Assembly: GCA_002492415.1 (NCBI GenBank)
Contig: DKYK01000046.1
Coordinates: 1,470 to 22,543 of the forward strand
From: Christensenella sp. UBA7102
GTDB taxonomy: Bacteria; Bacillota; Clostridia; Christensenellales; UBA1750
Direction of reading: 5' to 3'
Length of the DNA: 21,074 nt
Position 1 is the stretch's first letter. Every line of letters begins with the position of its first letter. The notes beneath the pieces are model-generated. The model worked only from the letters and a program-made list of their open reading frames with translations. It made no database searches and was not told the origin of the DNA. Shown one piece after another: positions 1 to 6,824 of this stretch. Made by a program: the position numbers and the translations under genes.

Positions 1-54
1 TCGTCGGGCTCATAACCCGGAGGTCGTGAGGTTCAAATCCCACCCCCGCAACCA
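1..54 (+). tRNA. tRNA-fMet (initiator, CAU), 5' truncated by window
   Basis: The visible part runs from the end of the D arm to the CCA end. The anticodon stem-loop is TCGGG-CTCATAA-CCCGG, giving anticodon CAU and the three consecutive G-C pairs that mark initiator tRNA. The 3' end, CCCCCGCA then ACCA, matches bacterial initiator tRNAs. The T arm is odd: GTGAGG faces CCCAC around the TTCAAAT loop, so one base (probably the A at about position 29) must be bulged. The 5' acceptor strand lies outside the window. Confidence 0.9.
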
Positions 55-57
55 TTT

Positions 58-134
58 GGCGGCGTAGCTCAGTTGGCCAGAGCATTCGGTTCATACCCGA
101 AGTGTCAGCAGTTCAAATCTGTTCGCCGCTACCA
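58..134 (+). tRNA. tRNA-Met (elongator, CAU)
   Basis: A complete cloverleaf can be drawn. The acceptor GGCGGCG pairs with CGCCGCT (first pair G-U), the D stem is GCTC/GAGC, and the anticodon stem is TTCGG/CCGAA with loop TTCATAC (anticodon CAU). The T stem is AGCAG/CTGTT around TTCAAAT, followed by an encoded ACCA. The anticodon stem lacks the triple G-C of initiators. The overall sequence resembles elongator Met more than the lysidine-modified Ile tRNA, although CAU alone cannot exclude the latter. It lies three bases after the initiator tRNA, so the two are probably co-transcribed. Confidence 0.93.
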
Positions 135-140
135 ACAGTC

Positions 141-169
141 GACGGTCTTGTTTTGAGACCGTCTTTTTC
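141..169 (+). terminator. Intrinsic terminator of the tRNA operon
   Basis: Stem GACGGTCT/AGACCGTC with a 7-base loop, followed directly by a run of T. It begins 7 bases after the CCA end of tRNA-Met. Confidence 0.85.
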
Positions 170-192
170 TATTTGATAAGGAGGTGGAAAAT

Positions 193-618
193 ATGGAGAA
201 GCGGCCTTGCATCAAGTTCTATTCCGTCGTCATCGATTGCAAAGATCCCGAAGCGCTGGCGGCCTTTTATGCGCAGCTGATGGACTGGCAGGTGGTGTAT
301 TCCTCGGAGGAGTACGCCGGGGTGGGCGTGCCGGACACGCCGCAGGGCGGGTATCCTGTCCTGACCTTTCAGCGCGTTCCCGATTATGTACCGCCCGTCT
401 GGCCGGAGCAGCCCGGCGTGCAGCAGACCATGGAGCACCTGGACTTCGCGGTTGACGACTTGGAGGCGGCGGTGGCGCATGCCGTCCGCTTGGGCGCCCG
501 CGTCGCGGACGAGCAGTTTAACGAGGGCTGGGAGGTCATGCTCGACCCCGAGGGCCACCCTTTCTGCCTGCTCCGCCCGTGCGGCATTATGGAAAGCGAT
601 GGCTTTGCGCTGCGCTGA
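193..618 (+). CDS. VOC (glyoxalase/bleomycin-resistance fold) family protein
   Basis: A 141-residue protein of the vicinal-oxygen-chelate fold, the usual length for the small single-polypeptide members. The N-terminal half starts with a beta strand and the motif DCKDPEALAAFYAQLMDW (about residues 15-32). The second half has MEHLDFAVDDLEAAV (80-94) followed by LGARV and VMLDPEGHPFCL (115-126), the typical second beta-alpha-beta-beta unit. Family members bind divalent metals or small hydrophobic ligands; some are dioxygenases, isomerases or resistance proteins, and the substrate here cannot be told. ATG 193 was chosen because AAGGAGGT (178-185) sits 7 bases upstream. The in-frame GTG at 184 lies inside that site. 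The 3' end overlaps the next gene by 20 bases. Confidence 0.85.
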   Translation: MEKRPCIKFYSVVIDCKDPEALAAFYAQLMDWQVVYSSEEYAGVGVPDTPQGGYPVLTFQRVPDYVPPVWPEQPGVQQTMEHLDFAVDDLEAAVAHAVRLGARVADEQFNEGWEVMLDPEGHPFCLLRPCGIMESDGFALR

Positions 619-1078
619 TTGGCGCGCTGAGGGTTCCGCAGTAAGGGAGCTGACCACTTTTGGCGAGCTCATCGCATTTTACGGCGTCTATAGAGCCTGC
701 ATGTACCGTCCCAACCGGACAAGGTATCTGGAAAAGGCAAGAAATTGGCGGCATTGCGAAAATGTGCGAGTATTCGCCTGCTTTGAGCGGGAAACGCCGG
801 CTGGAATCCTCGTCCTGCGCTTTCAGACTGTCTATACAGCGGAGATTCTCGGCATCGCCGTCACTCCTAGTGAAAGAAATCATGGCATCGCCACCTGTAT
901 GCTCCGCTACGCAGCGGAGATGCTCAAGCTGCAAACCCTCACGGCGGAAACAGATGCCGACGCCGCGGGTTTTTACCGTAAAACTGGCTTTACGACAATC
1001 ACCCAAATCAAAGTCTACGACGGTCAGCCCGTCACGCGCTATTTTTGCACATGGACAAAAGAACGGTCCTCCGCATGA
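599..1078 (+). CDS. GNAT family N-acetyltransferase
   Basis: Probably 159 residues, in a different frame from the VOC gene and overlapping its last 20 bases, which suggests translational coupling. The acetyl-CoA binding motif A is visible as ILGIAVTPSERNHGIATCMLRY (about residues 83-104), with the R-x-x-G-x-A turn seen here as RNHGIA. The C-terminal part GFYRKTGF (124-131) is the usual GNAT alpha4-beta6 feature. The family transfers an acetyl group from acetyl-CoA to an amine; the substrate is unknown. The start is uncertain. ATG 599 is the only nearby in-frame ATG and has only a weak purine-rich stretch (GGAAAG) close upstream. A strong hairpin terminator follows. Confidence 0.82.
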   Translation: MALRCADWRAEGSAVRELTTFGELIAFYGVYRACMYRPNRTRYLEKARNWRHCENVRVFACFERETPAGILVLRFQTVYTAEILGIAVTPSERNHGIATCMLRYAAEMLKLQTLTAETDADAAGFYRKTGFTTITQIKVYDGQPVTRYFCTWTKERSSA

Positions 1079-1103
1079 ACCTCCATGCGGAGAGCCGTTT
1101 TTT
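1063..1103. terminator. Bidirectional intrinsic terminator between convergent genes
   Basis: Long stem CTCCGCATG/CATGCGGAG extended by ACGG/CCGT, with TTTTTT on the plus side and a T-rich run (TTCTTTT) on the minus side. It overlaps the end of the acetyltransferase gene and also sits just past the nitroreductase stop, so it probably serves both. Confidence 0.8.
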
Positions 1104-1114
1104 CATCTGAATCC

Positions 1115-1636
1115 TTATTTGATGTAGTAGACGTAGTCCTTCTTGCGCGGTTTGGGCTCGGCGGCAGGCGCGGCGGGGTAGCCCAATATGCAGTGGCCGA
1201 TGCCCTCATAGTCGCCGGTAATGCCCAGATCGGCGAGAATGCGCTTGCCCTCCTCGCTCTCGAATTCTTCCTTGGCGCGGTGGATCCAGCAGCTGCCCAA
1301 TCCCTCGGCGTGTGCGGCGAGCATCAGGTTGCCCATCACCAAGCTACCGTCATACACATACGGCCCCACATGCTTGTCCGCCAGCACAACCAACACCGCA
1401 GGCGCGCCGTAGAAGGGGTCGTTCTGGCTGCCCATTACGGCGGCGTTCATCGCGGAGAGCTTGTCCCGCATCTCTTTGCTGGTTACGGCGAGTATGATGG
1501 GCGACTGCTTTCCCATCGCGGTGGGCGCATAAGTGCCCGCAGTGAGAATGCGGTCCAATACTTCTTGTGGGATGGGGTCGGACTTGTAGCTGCGGCAGCT
1601 TCGGCGGGTGAGCAGTGCGTTCATGGTCTCGTTCAT
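1115..1636 (-). CDS. Nitroreductase family FMN-dependent oxidoreductase
   Basis: A 173-residue protein of the compact nitroreductase family. These are homodimeric FMN flavoproteins that reduce nitro-aromatics, quinones or related electrophiles with NAD(P)H. The N terminus has the diagnostic FMN phosphate-binding stretch RRSCRSY (residues 11-17), followed by the APTAMGKQSP segment (about 37-46) that also lines the FMN site. The later GLGSCWIH (about 112-119) matches the second FMN contact region. ATG 1636 has AAGGAGGT about 8 bases upstream (plus 1645-1652), and an internal ATG at 1624 is less well placed. It is transcribed divergently from the aminopeptidase gene. The physiological substrate is unknown. 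Confidence 0.9.
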   Translation of the reverse strand: MNETMNALLTRRSCRSYKSDPIPQEVLDRILTAGTYAPTAMGKQSPIILAVTSKEMRDKLSAMNAAVMGSQNDPFYGAPAVLVVLADKHVGPYVYDGSLVMGNLMLAAHAEGLGSCWIHRAKEEFESEEGKRILADLGITGDYEGIGHCILGYPAAPAAEPKPRKKDYVYYIK

Positions 1637-1685
1637 GTGAAATGACCTCCTTTTTTGATCCTAAGGCAAAAGGTTTTATAGCTTC

Positions 1686-1714
1686 ATTATGGTAGAATCG
1701 CCCGCCGTTGTCAA
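1686..1714 (-). promoter_or_regulatory. Sigma-A type promoter of the nitroreductase gene
   Basis: Read on the minus strand: TTGACA, a 17-base spacer, then CATAAT. The -35 is perfect and the -10 matches at 5 of 6 positions. The initiation site would lie about 40 bases upstream of the ATG. Confidence 0.75.
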
Positions 1715-1753
1715 TGTAATGTTTGCTCTTGCCTATACGCGCATCGCGAGTTG

Positions 1754-1762
1754 TGGTATAAT
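1754..1762 (+). promoter_or_regulatory. Extended -10 promoter of the aminopeptidase gene
   Basis: A perfect TATAAT preceded by TGG (the TGn extended -10 element), about 40 bases upstream of the start codon. No good -35 box is present at 16-18 bases, which fits extended -10 promoters. It diverges from the nitroreductase promoter, with about 40 bases between the elements. Confidence 0.65.
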
Positions 1763-1802
1763 GTATGCCATAAACTGTCGATCCCGGAGGAGGAAACCAA
1801 CT

Positions 1803-3038
1803 ATGATCCCCAAACAGGAACTGGAGCGCTATGCCCACATGCTGCTGCACGTCGGGCTGGATCTGCAAAAAGGGCAGGAATGTGTCATCAACGCCTCGCT
1901 GGAAGCCGCGCCGTTGGTGCGCGAGCTGATGCGTCAGGCCTATGAGATGGGCGCGAAGGATGTGCACGTCAACTGGCAGGATGCCGAGTGCGAAAAGCTC
2001 AGGTATCTTGGCCAGGACGAGGAGACGCTGAGCAGCTTCCCCGACTGGAAAGCCGAGATGTACAACGGCTATTGCCGCCGTGGCTGTGCATATCTGGCCA
2101 TCACCAGCGACGACCCTGATGCCTTTGCCGGCGTAGACGCCGCCCGCATCGCGCTGGCGGGTCGCGCCAAAACTGCTGCGACGCAGGAGGCCGTTAACTG
2201 CCGTATGTCGGGTACCGCGCCCTGGCTGGTTGCGGGCTATCCGGGCGTCAAATGGGCGCAGAAGGTGTTCCCCGGCCTGTCCGAGCAGGAGGCCGTGGAC
2301 AAGCTGTGGGACGCGATTGCGTTCGTCACCCGCGCCAGACAGGATGATCCCGATGCCGCATGGAAGGCACATCAGGCCGCCCTCGACCGCAGAAAGGCCT
2401 GGCTCAATGCCCAGCACTTCACCGCGATGCACTACGCCGCATCCAACGGCACGGATTTCACCGTGGGGCTTGTGGATAGGCATATCTGGGACGGCGGCTG
2501 CGTGACCATCGAGGGCAAGCGCAGTTTCATCCCCAATATGCCCACCGAGGAGATTTTTTCCGCGCCAGACAGGCGCAGAGCCGAGGGTACGCTTGTATCC
2601 GCGTTGCCGCTGAGCTACAACGGCAGTCTCGTTTCCGATTTCCGTTTCACGTTTCAGGACGGCAGGGTGGTGGATTATGACGCCAGGACGGGCAAGGACG
2701 TGCTGCGCGGCATCCTGACGACCGACGAGGGCGCATGCCGATTGGGCGAGATCGCGTTGATTCCCGCGGATTCTCCGCTGGCGCAGCTGGGACTGCTGTT
2801 CTATTCCACGCTCTACGATGAGAATGCAAGCTGTCACTTCGCGCTGGGCCGCTCCTACCCCAGCTGCTATGAGGGCGGCGAGAGCATGAACCAGGAGGCG
2901 CTCGTCCAGGCCGGCGTCAACGACTCGCTCGTGCACGTGGACTTTATGGTGGGCACCCGGGATCTGTCCATCACCGGTATCCGCGCGGACGGCACGGAGG
3001 TTCCCGTGTTTGCGCACGGCGTTTGGGCAATAGATTAG
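1803..3038 (+). CDS. Aminopeptidase, peptidase family M29
   Basis: A 411-residue protein, the full length for M29 metallo-aminopeptidases (AmpS/AmpT/PepS group). These are cytoplasmic enzymes that remove N-terminal residues from peptides using two metal ions. All expected ligands are visible: Glu250 in NMPTEEIF, Glu316 in GEIALIP, His345 in NASCHFALG, and His378 with Asp380 in LVHVDFMVG. Tyr352 of the SYP segment is also present. The N-terminal region (1-110) is the usual substrate-capping domain. ATG 1803 is preceded by GGAGGAGG about 9 bases upstream. Upstream in-frame codons lack a ribosome site and overlap the promoter. A terminator follows, so the gene is probably monocistronic. Confidence 0.95.
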   Translation: MIPKQELERYAHMLLHVGLDLQKGQECVINASLEAAPLVRELMRQAYEMGAKDVHVNWQDAECEKLRYLGQDEETLSSFPDWKAEMYNGYCRRGCAYLAITSDDPDAFAGVDAARIALAGRAKTAATQEAVNCRMSGTAPWLVAGYPGVKWAQKVFPGLSEQEAVDKLWDAIAFVTRARQDDPDAAWKAHQAALDRRKAWLNAQHFTAMHYAASNGTDFTVGLVDRHIWDGGCVTIEGKRSFIPNMPTEEIFSAPDRRRAEGTLVSALPLSYNGSLVSDFRFTFQDGRVVDYDARTGKDVLRGILTTDEGACRLGEIALIPADSPLAQLGLLFYSTLYDENASCHFALGRSYPSCYEGGESMNQEALVQAGVNDSLVHVDFMVGTRDLSITGIRADGTEVPVFAHGVWAID

Positions 3039-3093
3039 ATAAGGAAGAATAACCTTATTCACAATTTTACATTGTCTTTGCATGAAAATGCAC

Positions 3094-3122
3094 AAAACCC
3101 CCTATCCGAAACGGGGGTTTTT
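3094..3122 (+). terminator. Intrinsic terminator of the aminopeptidase gene
   Basis: AAAACCCCC and GGGGGTTT form the stem around TATCCGAAAC, and the T run follows. It lies about 55 bases after the stop codon. Confidence 0.85.
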
Positions 3123-3175
3123 CTGTACAATAAGACCATTAGCCGGCAGACATACGGCAAGGAGGATGCTCACAA

Positions 3176-4429
3176 ATGAAGACGCTTCCCTACACCAAGA
3201 AAAAAATAGTGCAAATCGTCAAGGACTATCCAACACCCTTCCACATCTATGACGAAAAGGGCATCAAGGATGCGGCGCACAGGCTGCAGAATGCTTTTGC
3301 CTGGAACCAGGGCTATAAGGAGTATTACGCGGTCAAGGCCTGCCCCAACCCCGCGATTCTTAAGCTTCTGTACGACAATGGCTGTGGGATGGACTGTTCG
3401 AGCTACACTGAGCTGATGCTTTGCGATGCACTGGGCATCCGCGGGGAGAATATAATGTTTTCATCCAACGCCACCCCTGCCGAAGAGTTCGTTTATGCGC
3501 GCAAACTAGGCGCACTGATCAATCTGGACGATTTTACCCACATCGATTTCCTGGAAAAGAATGGAGGCATTCCCGAAACCATCTGCCTGCGCTACAATCC
3601 CGGCGGAGAATTCAGACTGGGCAACGCCATCATGGGCAATCCGGGGGATGCCAAGTACGGCATGACGCGCGAACAGATCTTTGAGGGTGTCAAAAAACTG
3701 TCTGCAATGGGAGCAAAGAAGTTTGGGTTACACGCCTTCCTTGCCTCCAACACCACGGACAACGGCTATTATCCCGCGCTGGCACGCCAGCTGTTTGAAC
3801 TGGCGGCGGAACTGCACCAGAAGCTGGGCGTCCAAATGGACTTTGTCAATCTGTCCGGCGGTGTGGGTATTCCATATCGGCCGGAGGAACGGCCTGTGGA
3901 CATCGACCAGGTGGGTCGGGAAGTACGCAGAGCCTATGAAGAGGTCGTGGTGCCCGCCGGCATGCACCCGCTGCGTCTCAAGACCGAGCTGGGCCGCTAC
4001 ATGACCGGCCCCTACGGCTCGCTCGTAGCCACTGTGCTGCACGAAAAAAACACGTATAAGCAGTACATCGGTCTGGACGCCTGCGCAGCCAATCTGATGC
4101 GCCCGGCGATGTACGGCGCCTATCACCACATCACGGTGCTGGGCAAGGAGGATTGGCCCTGCGACCATGTCTATGACGTGACAGGCTCGCTGTGCGAAAA
4201 CAACGACAAGTTTGCGGTCGACCGCAAGTTGCCCAGAATCGACATCGGTGATCTGGTGGCCATTCATGACACGGGCGCGCATGGTTTTGCAATGGGCTAC
4301 AACTACAACGGCAAGCTGCGTTCTGCGGAGCTGATGCTGCACGAGGACGGATCGGTGGAACTCATCCGCCGCGCCGAAACCCCCAAGGACCTGTTTGCCA
4401 CTTTCGATTTTATGCACCTGTTCGACTGA
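3176..4429 (+). CDS. lysA: Diaminopimelate decarboxylase-like PLP enzyme
   Basis: A 417-residue fold-type III PLP decarboxylase, most like diaminopimelate decarboxylase, which makes L-lysine from meso-DAP. The N-terminal alpha/beta barrel carries the PLP lysine Lys54 in YYAVKACPNP. It is followed by GMDCSSYTEL (71-80) and by the phosphate-binding glycines LSGGVGIPY (226-234). The C-terminal domain has ELGRYMTGPYG (271-281), GSLCENNDKFA (337-347, with the substrate-site Cys340) and DTGAHGFAMGYNYNG (365-379). The usual GLHxHIGSQ loop reads GLHAFLASN (184-192), so the second histidine that normally packs on PLP is Phe188. A related specificity therefore cannot be ruled out. AAGGAGG lies about 9 bases upstream of the ATG. 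The next two genes follow closely, probably as one operon. Confidence 0.85.
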   Translation: MKTLPYTKKKIVQIVKDYPTPFHIYDEKGIKDAAHRLQNAFAWNQGYKEYYAVKACPNPAILKLLYDNGCGMDCSSYTELMLCDALGIRGENIMFSSNATPAEEFVYARKLGALINLDDFTHIDFLEKNGGIPETICLRYNPGGEFRLGNAIMGNPGDAKYGMTREQIFEGVKKLSAMGAKKFGLHAFLASNTTDNGYYPALARQLFELAAELHQKLGVQMDFVNLSGGVGIPYRPEERPVDIDQVGREVRRAYEEVVVPAGMHPLRLKTELGRYMTGPYGSLVATVLHEKNTYKQYIGLDACAANLMRPAMYGAYHHITVLGKEDWPCDHVYDVTGSLCENNDKFAVDRKLPRIDIGDLVAIHDTGAHGFAMGYNYNGKLRSAELMLHEDGSVELIRRAETPKDLFATFDFMHLFD

Positions 4430-4457
4430 TCTGAGCGGCAGAAAGGGTGATCCATTC

Positions 4458-4757
4458 GTGAAATATGTAAGAAAGCTCGTGCTGGCCGCAGCGCTGTGTG
4501 CGTTGCCGTTTCTGCTCACCGGCTGCCTGCCCGGCATCGCCCAGTACACACAGGAGGCCCCGGCGGGGTTTCTCAACGGCATTTGGCATGGCTGGTGTGC
4601 GCCCATTACGCTCATCATGGAGATGTTTGGCGCAAATGTCCATCTGTATGCCGAATACAATACGGGTCTGAGCTATGAGCTGGGCTTTTACATGGCGGTC
4701 ATCAGCGGCTTTGGCGGCTTGGCGTTGACACGGAGGAAACGCCGTCACGGCGATTGA
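4458..4757 (+). CDS. Small predicted lipoprotein of unknown function
   Basis: A 99-residue protein from a GTG start. The N terminus is a lipoprotein signal: basic MKYVRK, a hydrophobic run, then lipobox LTGC with the lipidated Cys at residue 23. The mature part contains AGFLNGIWHGW (about 36-46), a second hydrophobic patch at APITLIMEMFG, and GLSYELGFYMAVISGFGGLAL before a basic RRKRRHGD tail. The tail suggests a second membrane segment with the C terminus inside. I recognise the overall pattern from small uncharacterised Firmicutes proteins, but no function is known to me. A GGGTGATC ribosome-site-like stretch (about 4445-4452) supports GTG 4458. It sits 28 bases after lysA. Confidence 0.75.
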   Translation: MKYVRKLVLAAALCALPFLLTGCLPGIAQYTQEAPAGFLNGIWHGWCAPITLIMEMFGANVHLYAEYNTGLSYELGFYMAVISGFGGLALTRRKRRHGD

Positions 4758-4797
4758 AAGGGTTTTGTGGAGAACTGCGCAAAAGGAGTGATGGAAA

Positions 4798-5061
4798 GTG
4801 AAAAAAGTCACGATGTTTGTCATGGAAGGCTGTCCGTACTGCCGTCAGGCATTTAAGTGGATGGATGAACTGATGCAGCAATATCCCGAGTATAACGACG
4901 TGGAGCTGTCCGTCATCGACGAGACCCGGCAGCCCGACCTCGCGGAGAAGTGGGATTACTACTACGTTCCCACCTACTTTGTGGGCACGGAAAAGCTGCA
5001 TGAAGGTGTGGCCACGAAGGAGAGAATACAACGGGTGTTTGAACGTGCGCTGAATCAGTGA
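4798..5061 (+). CDS. Thioredoxin-fold protein, glutaredoxin-like (CPYC)
   Basis: An 87-residue thioredoxin-fold protein. The active site is G-CPYC (Cys12 and Cys15), the motif of classical dithiol glutaredoxins, followed by helix 1 (RQAFKWMDELMQQYP). The cis-proline segment appears as YYVPTYFVG (about 55-63), followed by a short beta hairpin and a C-terminal helix. Such proteins reduce disulfides or act as small redox carriers in the cytoplasm; the electron donor is unknown. The GTG start is supported by AAAAGGAG 9 bases upstream. A nearby ATG (4791) is in another frame. It follows the lipoprotein gene by 40 bases and is last before a terminator. Confidence 0.88.
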   Translation: MKKVTMFVMEGCPYCRQAFKWMDELMQQYPEYNDVELSVIDETRQPDLAEKWDYYYVPTYFVGTEKLHEGVATKERIQRVFERALNQ

Positions 5062-5072
5062 AGCGGATCTGT

Positions 5073-5114
5073 ACGGCCGGCCTTCCCGAACGGGGACGCG
5101 GGCCGTCTTTTTTT
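5073..5114 (+). terminator. Intrinsic terminator of the lysA-lipoprotein-redoxin unit
   Basis: Outer stem ACGGCC/GGCCGT and inner stem TTCCCG/CGGGGA, followed by seven T residues, about 11 bases after the redoxin stop. Confidence 0.85.
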
Positions 5115-5134
5115 GGTGGAATTGGCAATTTTAC

Positions 5135-5163
5135 TTGCGAAACATGGCGTACAATGGTATCAT
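5135..5163 (+). promoter_or_regulatory. Probable sigma-A promoter of the membrane-protein gene
   Basis: TTGCGA, a 17-base spacer, then TATCAT, about 50 bases upstream of the GTG start at 5216. The matches to consensus are 4 of 6 and 5 of 6. Confidence 0.5.
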
Positions 5164-5215
5164 GTATGAGGAATCGTATGCTGTTTTATACAGCTGTTCA
5201 TAGATGGAGGAAGCC

Positions 5216-5785
5216 GTGAAAGCCAATAAGAAAGACAATTCCCTGGATACCCTGGTGGAGCTGGGTCTTCGTCCGGTTTCGCAGGTTTTTAATCAGATCC
5301 GCTATTGGAGCGCGCTGGACGATCCCAGCGAGGAGAAATGGGATTACATTTCCCACTACACCCGAACTGAGCGCCGCGAAATGGGCATTGGCAGTGCGCC
5401 TGCCTTTAACGCCCGACCCATCATCGCCGCGCTGCTCGTCGTGCTGCTGCTGGTGGGCGTGGGCACGGGCGGCTGGCTCGCTTGGCCCTACCTGAACCAA
5501 AGGCTGTTTGGTGCGAGGGAGAGCGCGCAGATGGAAGTCGTCACCGGCTACATGGTGCACTTGGGCGCGCGCGATCTGGGCGTCATCGAGGACAAGGCCG
5601 CAATGGAGAGCTTTGTCAGTTCCTGGCTGGCGGAACAAAACGCCGCATCGCAGGAGGGAATTTCTTATGTCATTGCGCAGAACATCAGCTATGACGAGGT
5701 GCTCATCGACGCCACCTATTGCGCAACGCTGCAGGATGTGCAGAATGCGTTCGTCAAACATGCTACGCTGGACGTCGCGCAGTAA
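5216..5785 (+). CDS. Single-pass membrane protein of unknown function
   Basis: A 189-residue protein that I do not recognise. It has a charged N-terminal part (about 1-65), one clear transmembrane segment (residues about 68-92, PIIAALLVVLLLVGVGTGGW) and a C-terminal domain of about 95 residues that should face outside. The pattern of basic residues just before the membrane segment fits an N-in, C-out orientation. GTG 5216 is preferred because GGAGG lies 5 bases before it. The in-frame ATG at 5204 overlaps this ribosome site and has none of its own. The gene has its own promoter-like sequence and terminator, so it is probably monocistronic. Confidence 0.75.
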   Translation: MKANKKDNSLDTLVELGLRPVSQVFNQIRYWSALDDPSEEKWDYISHYTRTERREMGIGSAPAFNARPIIAALLVVLLLVGVGTGGWLAWPYLNQRLFGARESAQMEVVTGYMVHLGARDLGVIEDKAAMESFVSSWLAEQNAASQEGISYVIAQNISYDEVLIDATYCATLQDVQNAFVKHATLDVAQ

Positions 5786-5797
5786 CCCATAAGATAA

Positions 5798-5835
5798 ACA
5801 CATCCGCAGAGCCGTGTTTCTGCGGATGTGTTTTT
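5798..5835 (+). terminator. Intrinsic terminator of the membrane-protein gene
   Basis: A 13-base perfect stem (ACACATCCGCAGA/TCTGCGGATGTGT) followed by a T run. It also lies between convergent genes. Confidence 0.88.
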
Positions 5836-5881
5836 GCTAAACGGTGTACATCAGAAAGTCCCGATGACGCGGCGGATAGAA

Positions 5882-6745
5882 TCACAGTGCGCGGTCGAGC
5901 CAGTCAGCGATGCGGCGCAGCAGCTTTTTCTGCGCGAATTCGATGGTCGCATGGCCGGCGCCGTTGACGATGACGAGCGTGACGTCACAGCCCGCTTTAG
6001 TCAGCCTGTCGTGCAGGTCATAGGAGAGCGACACAGGTACGCTGTCGTCCCGGTCACCGTGGAGGATGAGGAAGGGCGGCGCATCGGGAGTGACGTAGTC
6101 GATGGCGTTGGCCAGCCGGATCAGGTCGCCTTTCCGATCCAGCTCGCCGTCGAAGAGCTTGGAGACGCAGTGGTTCCCGGGCAGCTGCGAAAGGTCAGAA
6201 AGACCGGATTCCCGCATCATACCGTAGAAGTCCACCGCGCCGTACCAGTTGACCACGGCTTGCACACGGTCAGACGCGCCGGACCATTGGTCGCCGGTAA
6301 ATTCCGGTTTGTCGGGCGTCAGGCCCGCCAGCGTTGCCAGATGGCCGCCCGCTGAGTCACCCATGATTGCGATACGGTCAGGGTCGGCGCGGAATTTGTC
6401 CGCATGGCTGCGGATGAAGCGTATCGCGGTCTTGACATCCTGAATCTGCGCGGGAAAGGGCGCGGTGTTGCTGACGCGGTACTGCATCAGGCACACCAGA
6501 TAGCCCCGCTCGGCAAAATACCCCAGGTCGTGCAGGCGGTTCTGCGGCTCGCAGCACTCCCAACCGCCGCCGCATACCCACAGCAGCACTGGAAGGCCGT
6601 TCTCGGGCGCCTGCGCAGGGTAGACGATGTGCATGTGCAGTGTATTGCTGCCCGCACCGTAGCGATCAGGCACCCAGGCAAAGGGAACGTTGAGCGTGAC
6701 ACGTACTTCAGGCTCCAAACGGTCAAATTCCATGGCTTCGATCAT
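5882..6745 (-). CDS. Alpha/beta hydrolase, esterase (BD-FAE/lipase-like) family
   Basis: A 287-residue alpha/beta hydrolase. The nucleophile elbow is GDSAGG with Ser131, the acid is probably Asp233 in HGDRDDSVP, and the catalytic histidine is His265 in GAGHATIEF. The oxyanion segment reads CGGGW (58-62), where HGGGW is usual in carboxylesterases and acetyl-xylan or feruloyl esterase-like enzymes. There is no signal peptide, so it should act in the cytoplasm on small esters, perhaps acylated sugars given the neighbouring isomerase-like gene; this is inference. ATG 6745 was chosen because AGGAGG is 8 bases upstream. The ATG at 6751 is only two bases from that site. It is downstream of the MarR gene, separated by a terminator that also contains a promoter. 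Confidence 0.88.
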   Translation of the reverse strand: MIEAMEFDRLEPEVRVTLNVPFAWVPDRYGAGSNTLHMHIVYPAQAPENGLPVLLWVCGGGWECCEPQNRLHDLGYFAERGYLVCLMQYRVSNTAPFPAQIQDVKTAIRFIRSHADKFRADPDRIAIMGDSAGGHLATLAGLTPDKPEFTGDQWSGASDRVQAVVNWYGAVDFYGMMRESGLSDLSQLPGNHCVSKLFDGELDRKGDLIRLANAIDYVTPDAPPFLILHGDRDDSVPVSLSYDLHDRLTKAGCDVTLVIVNGAGHATIEFAQKKLLRRIADWLDRAL

Positions 6746-6767
6746 GTGCATTTCCTCCTCTCAGGTC

Positions 6768-6806
6768 AAAAAAACGGCGTATCCTTCGGAGAAAAAGGAT
6801 ACACCA
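6768..6806 (-). terminator. Intrinsic terminator of the MarR gene
   Basis: On the minus strand, GGTGTATCCTT (plus 6795-6805) pairs with AAGGATACGCC (plus 6776-6786) over an 8-base loop, followed by seven T residues. It begins just past the MarR stop and ends about 22 bases before the hydrolase start codon. Confidence 0.85.
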
Positions 6807-6824
6807 GTGGCGCATGTTTGTCAA
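6796..6824 (-). promoter_or_regulatory. Promoter of the hydrolase gene, overlapping MarR stop and terminator
   Basis: Minus-strand TTGACA (plus 6819-6824, overlapping the MarR TGA stop), a 17-base spacer, then TATCCT (plus 6796-6801). The -10 lies inside the 5' arm of the MarR terminator. The expected start point near 6789 falls in the hairpin loop. Confidence 0.6.

Noticed and set aside
184..192. GTG 184 as start of the VOC gene
   Set aside because: It lies within the AAGGAGGT ribosome site. ATG 193 has correct spacing.
1350..3095. A 581-codon minus-strand open frame
   Set aside because: It lies opposite the M29 aminopeptidase and runs into the nitroreductase gene. Its translation is Arg/His/Gly-rich with no motifs, as expected opposite a high-GC gene.
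3126..3131. TACAAT as -10 of a lysA promoter
   Set aside because: No acceptable -35: the expected position falls inside the preceding terminator hairpin, and there is no extended -10. The real promoter was not identified.
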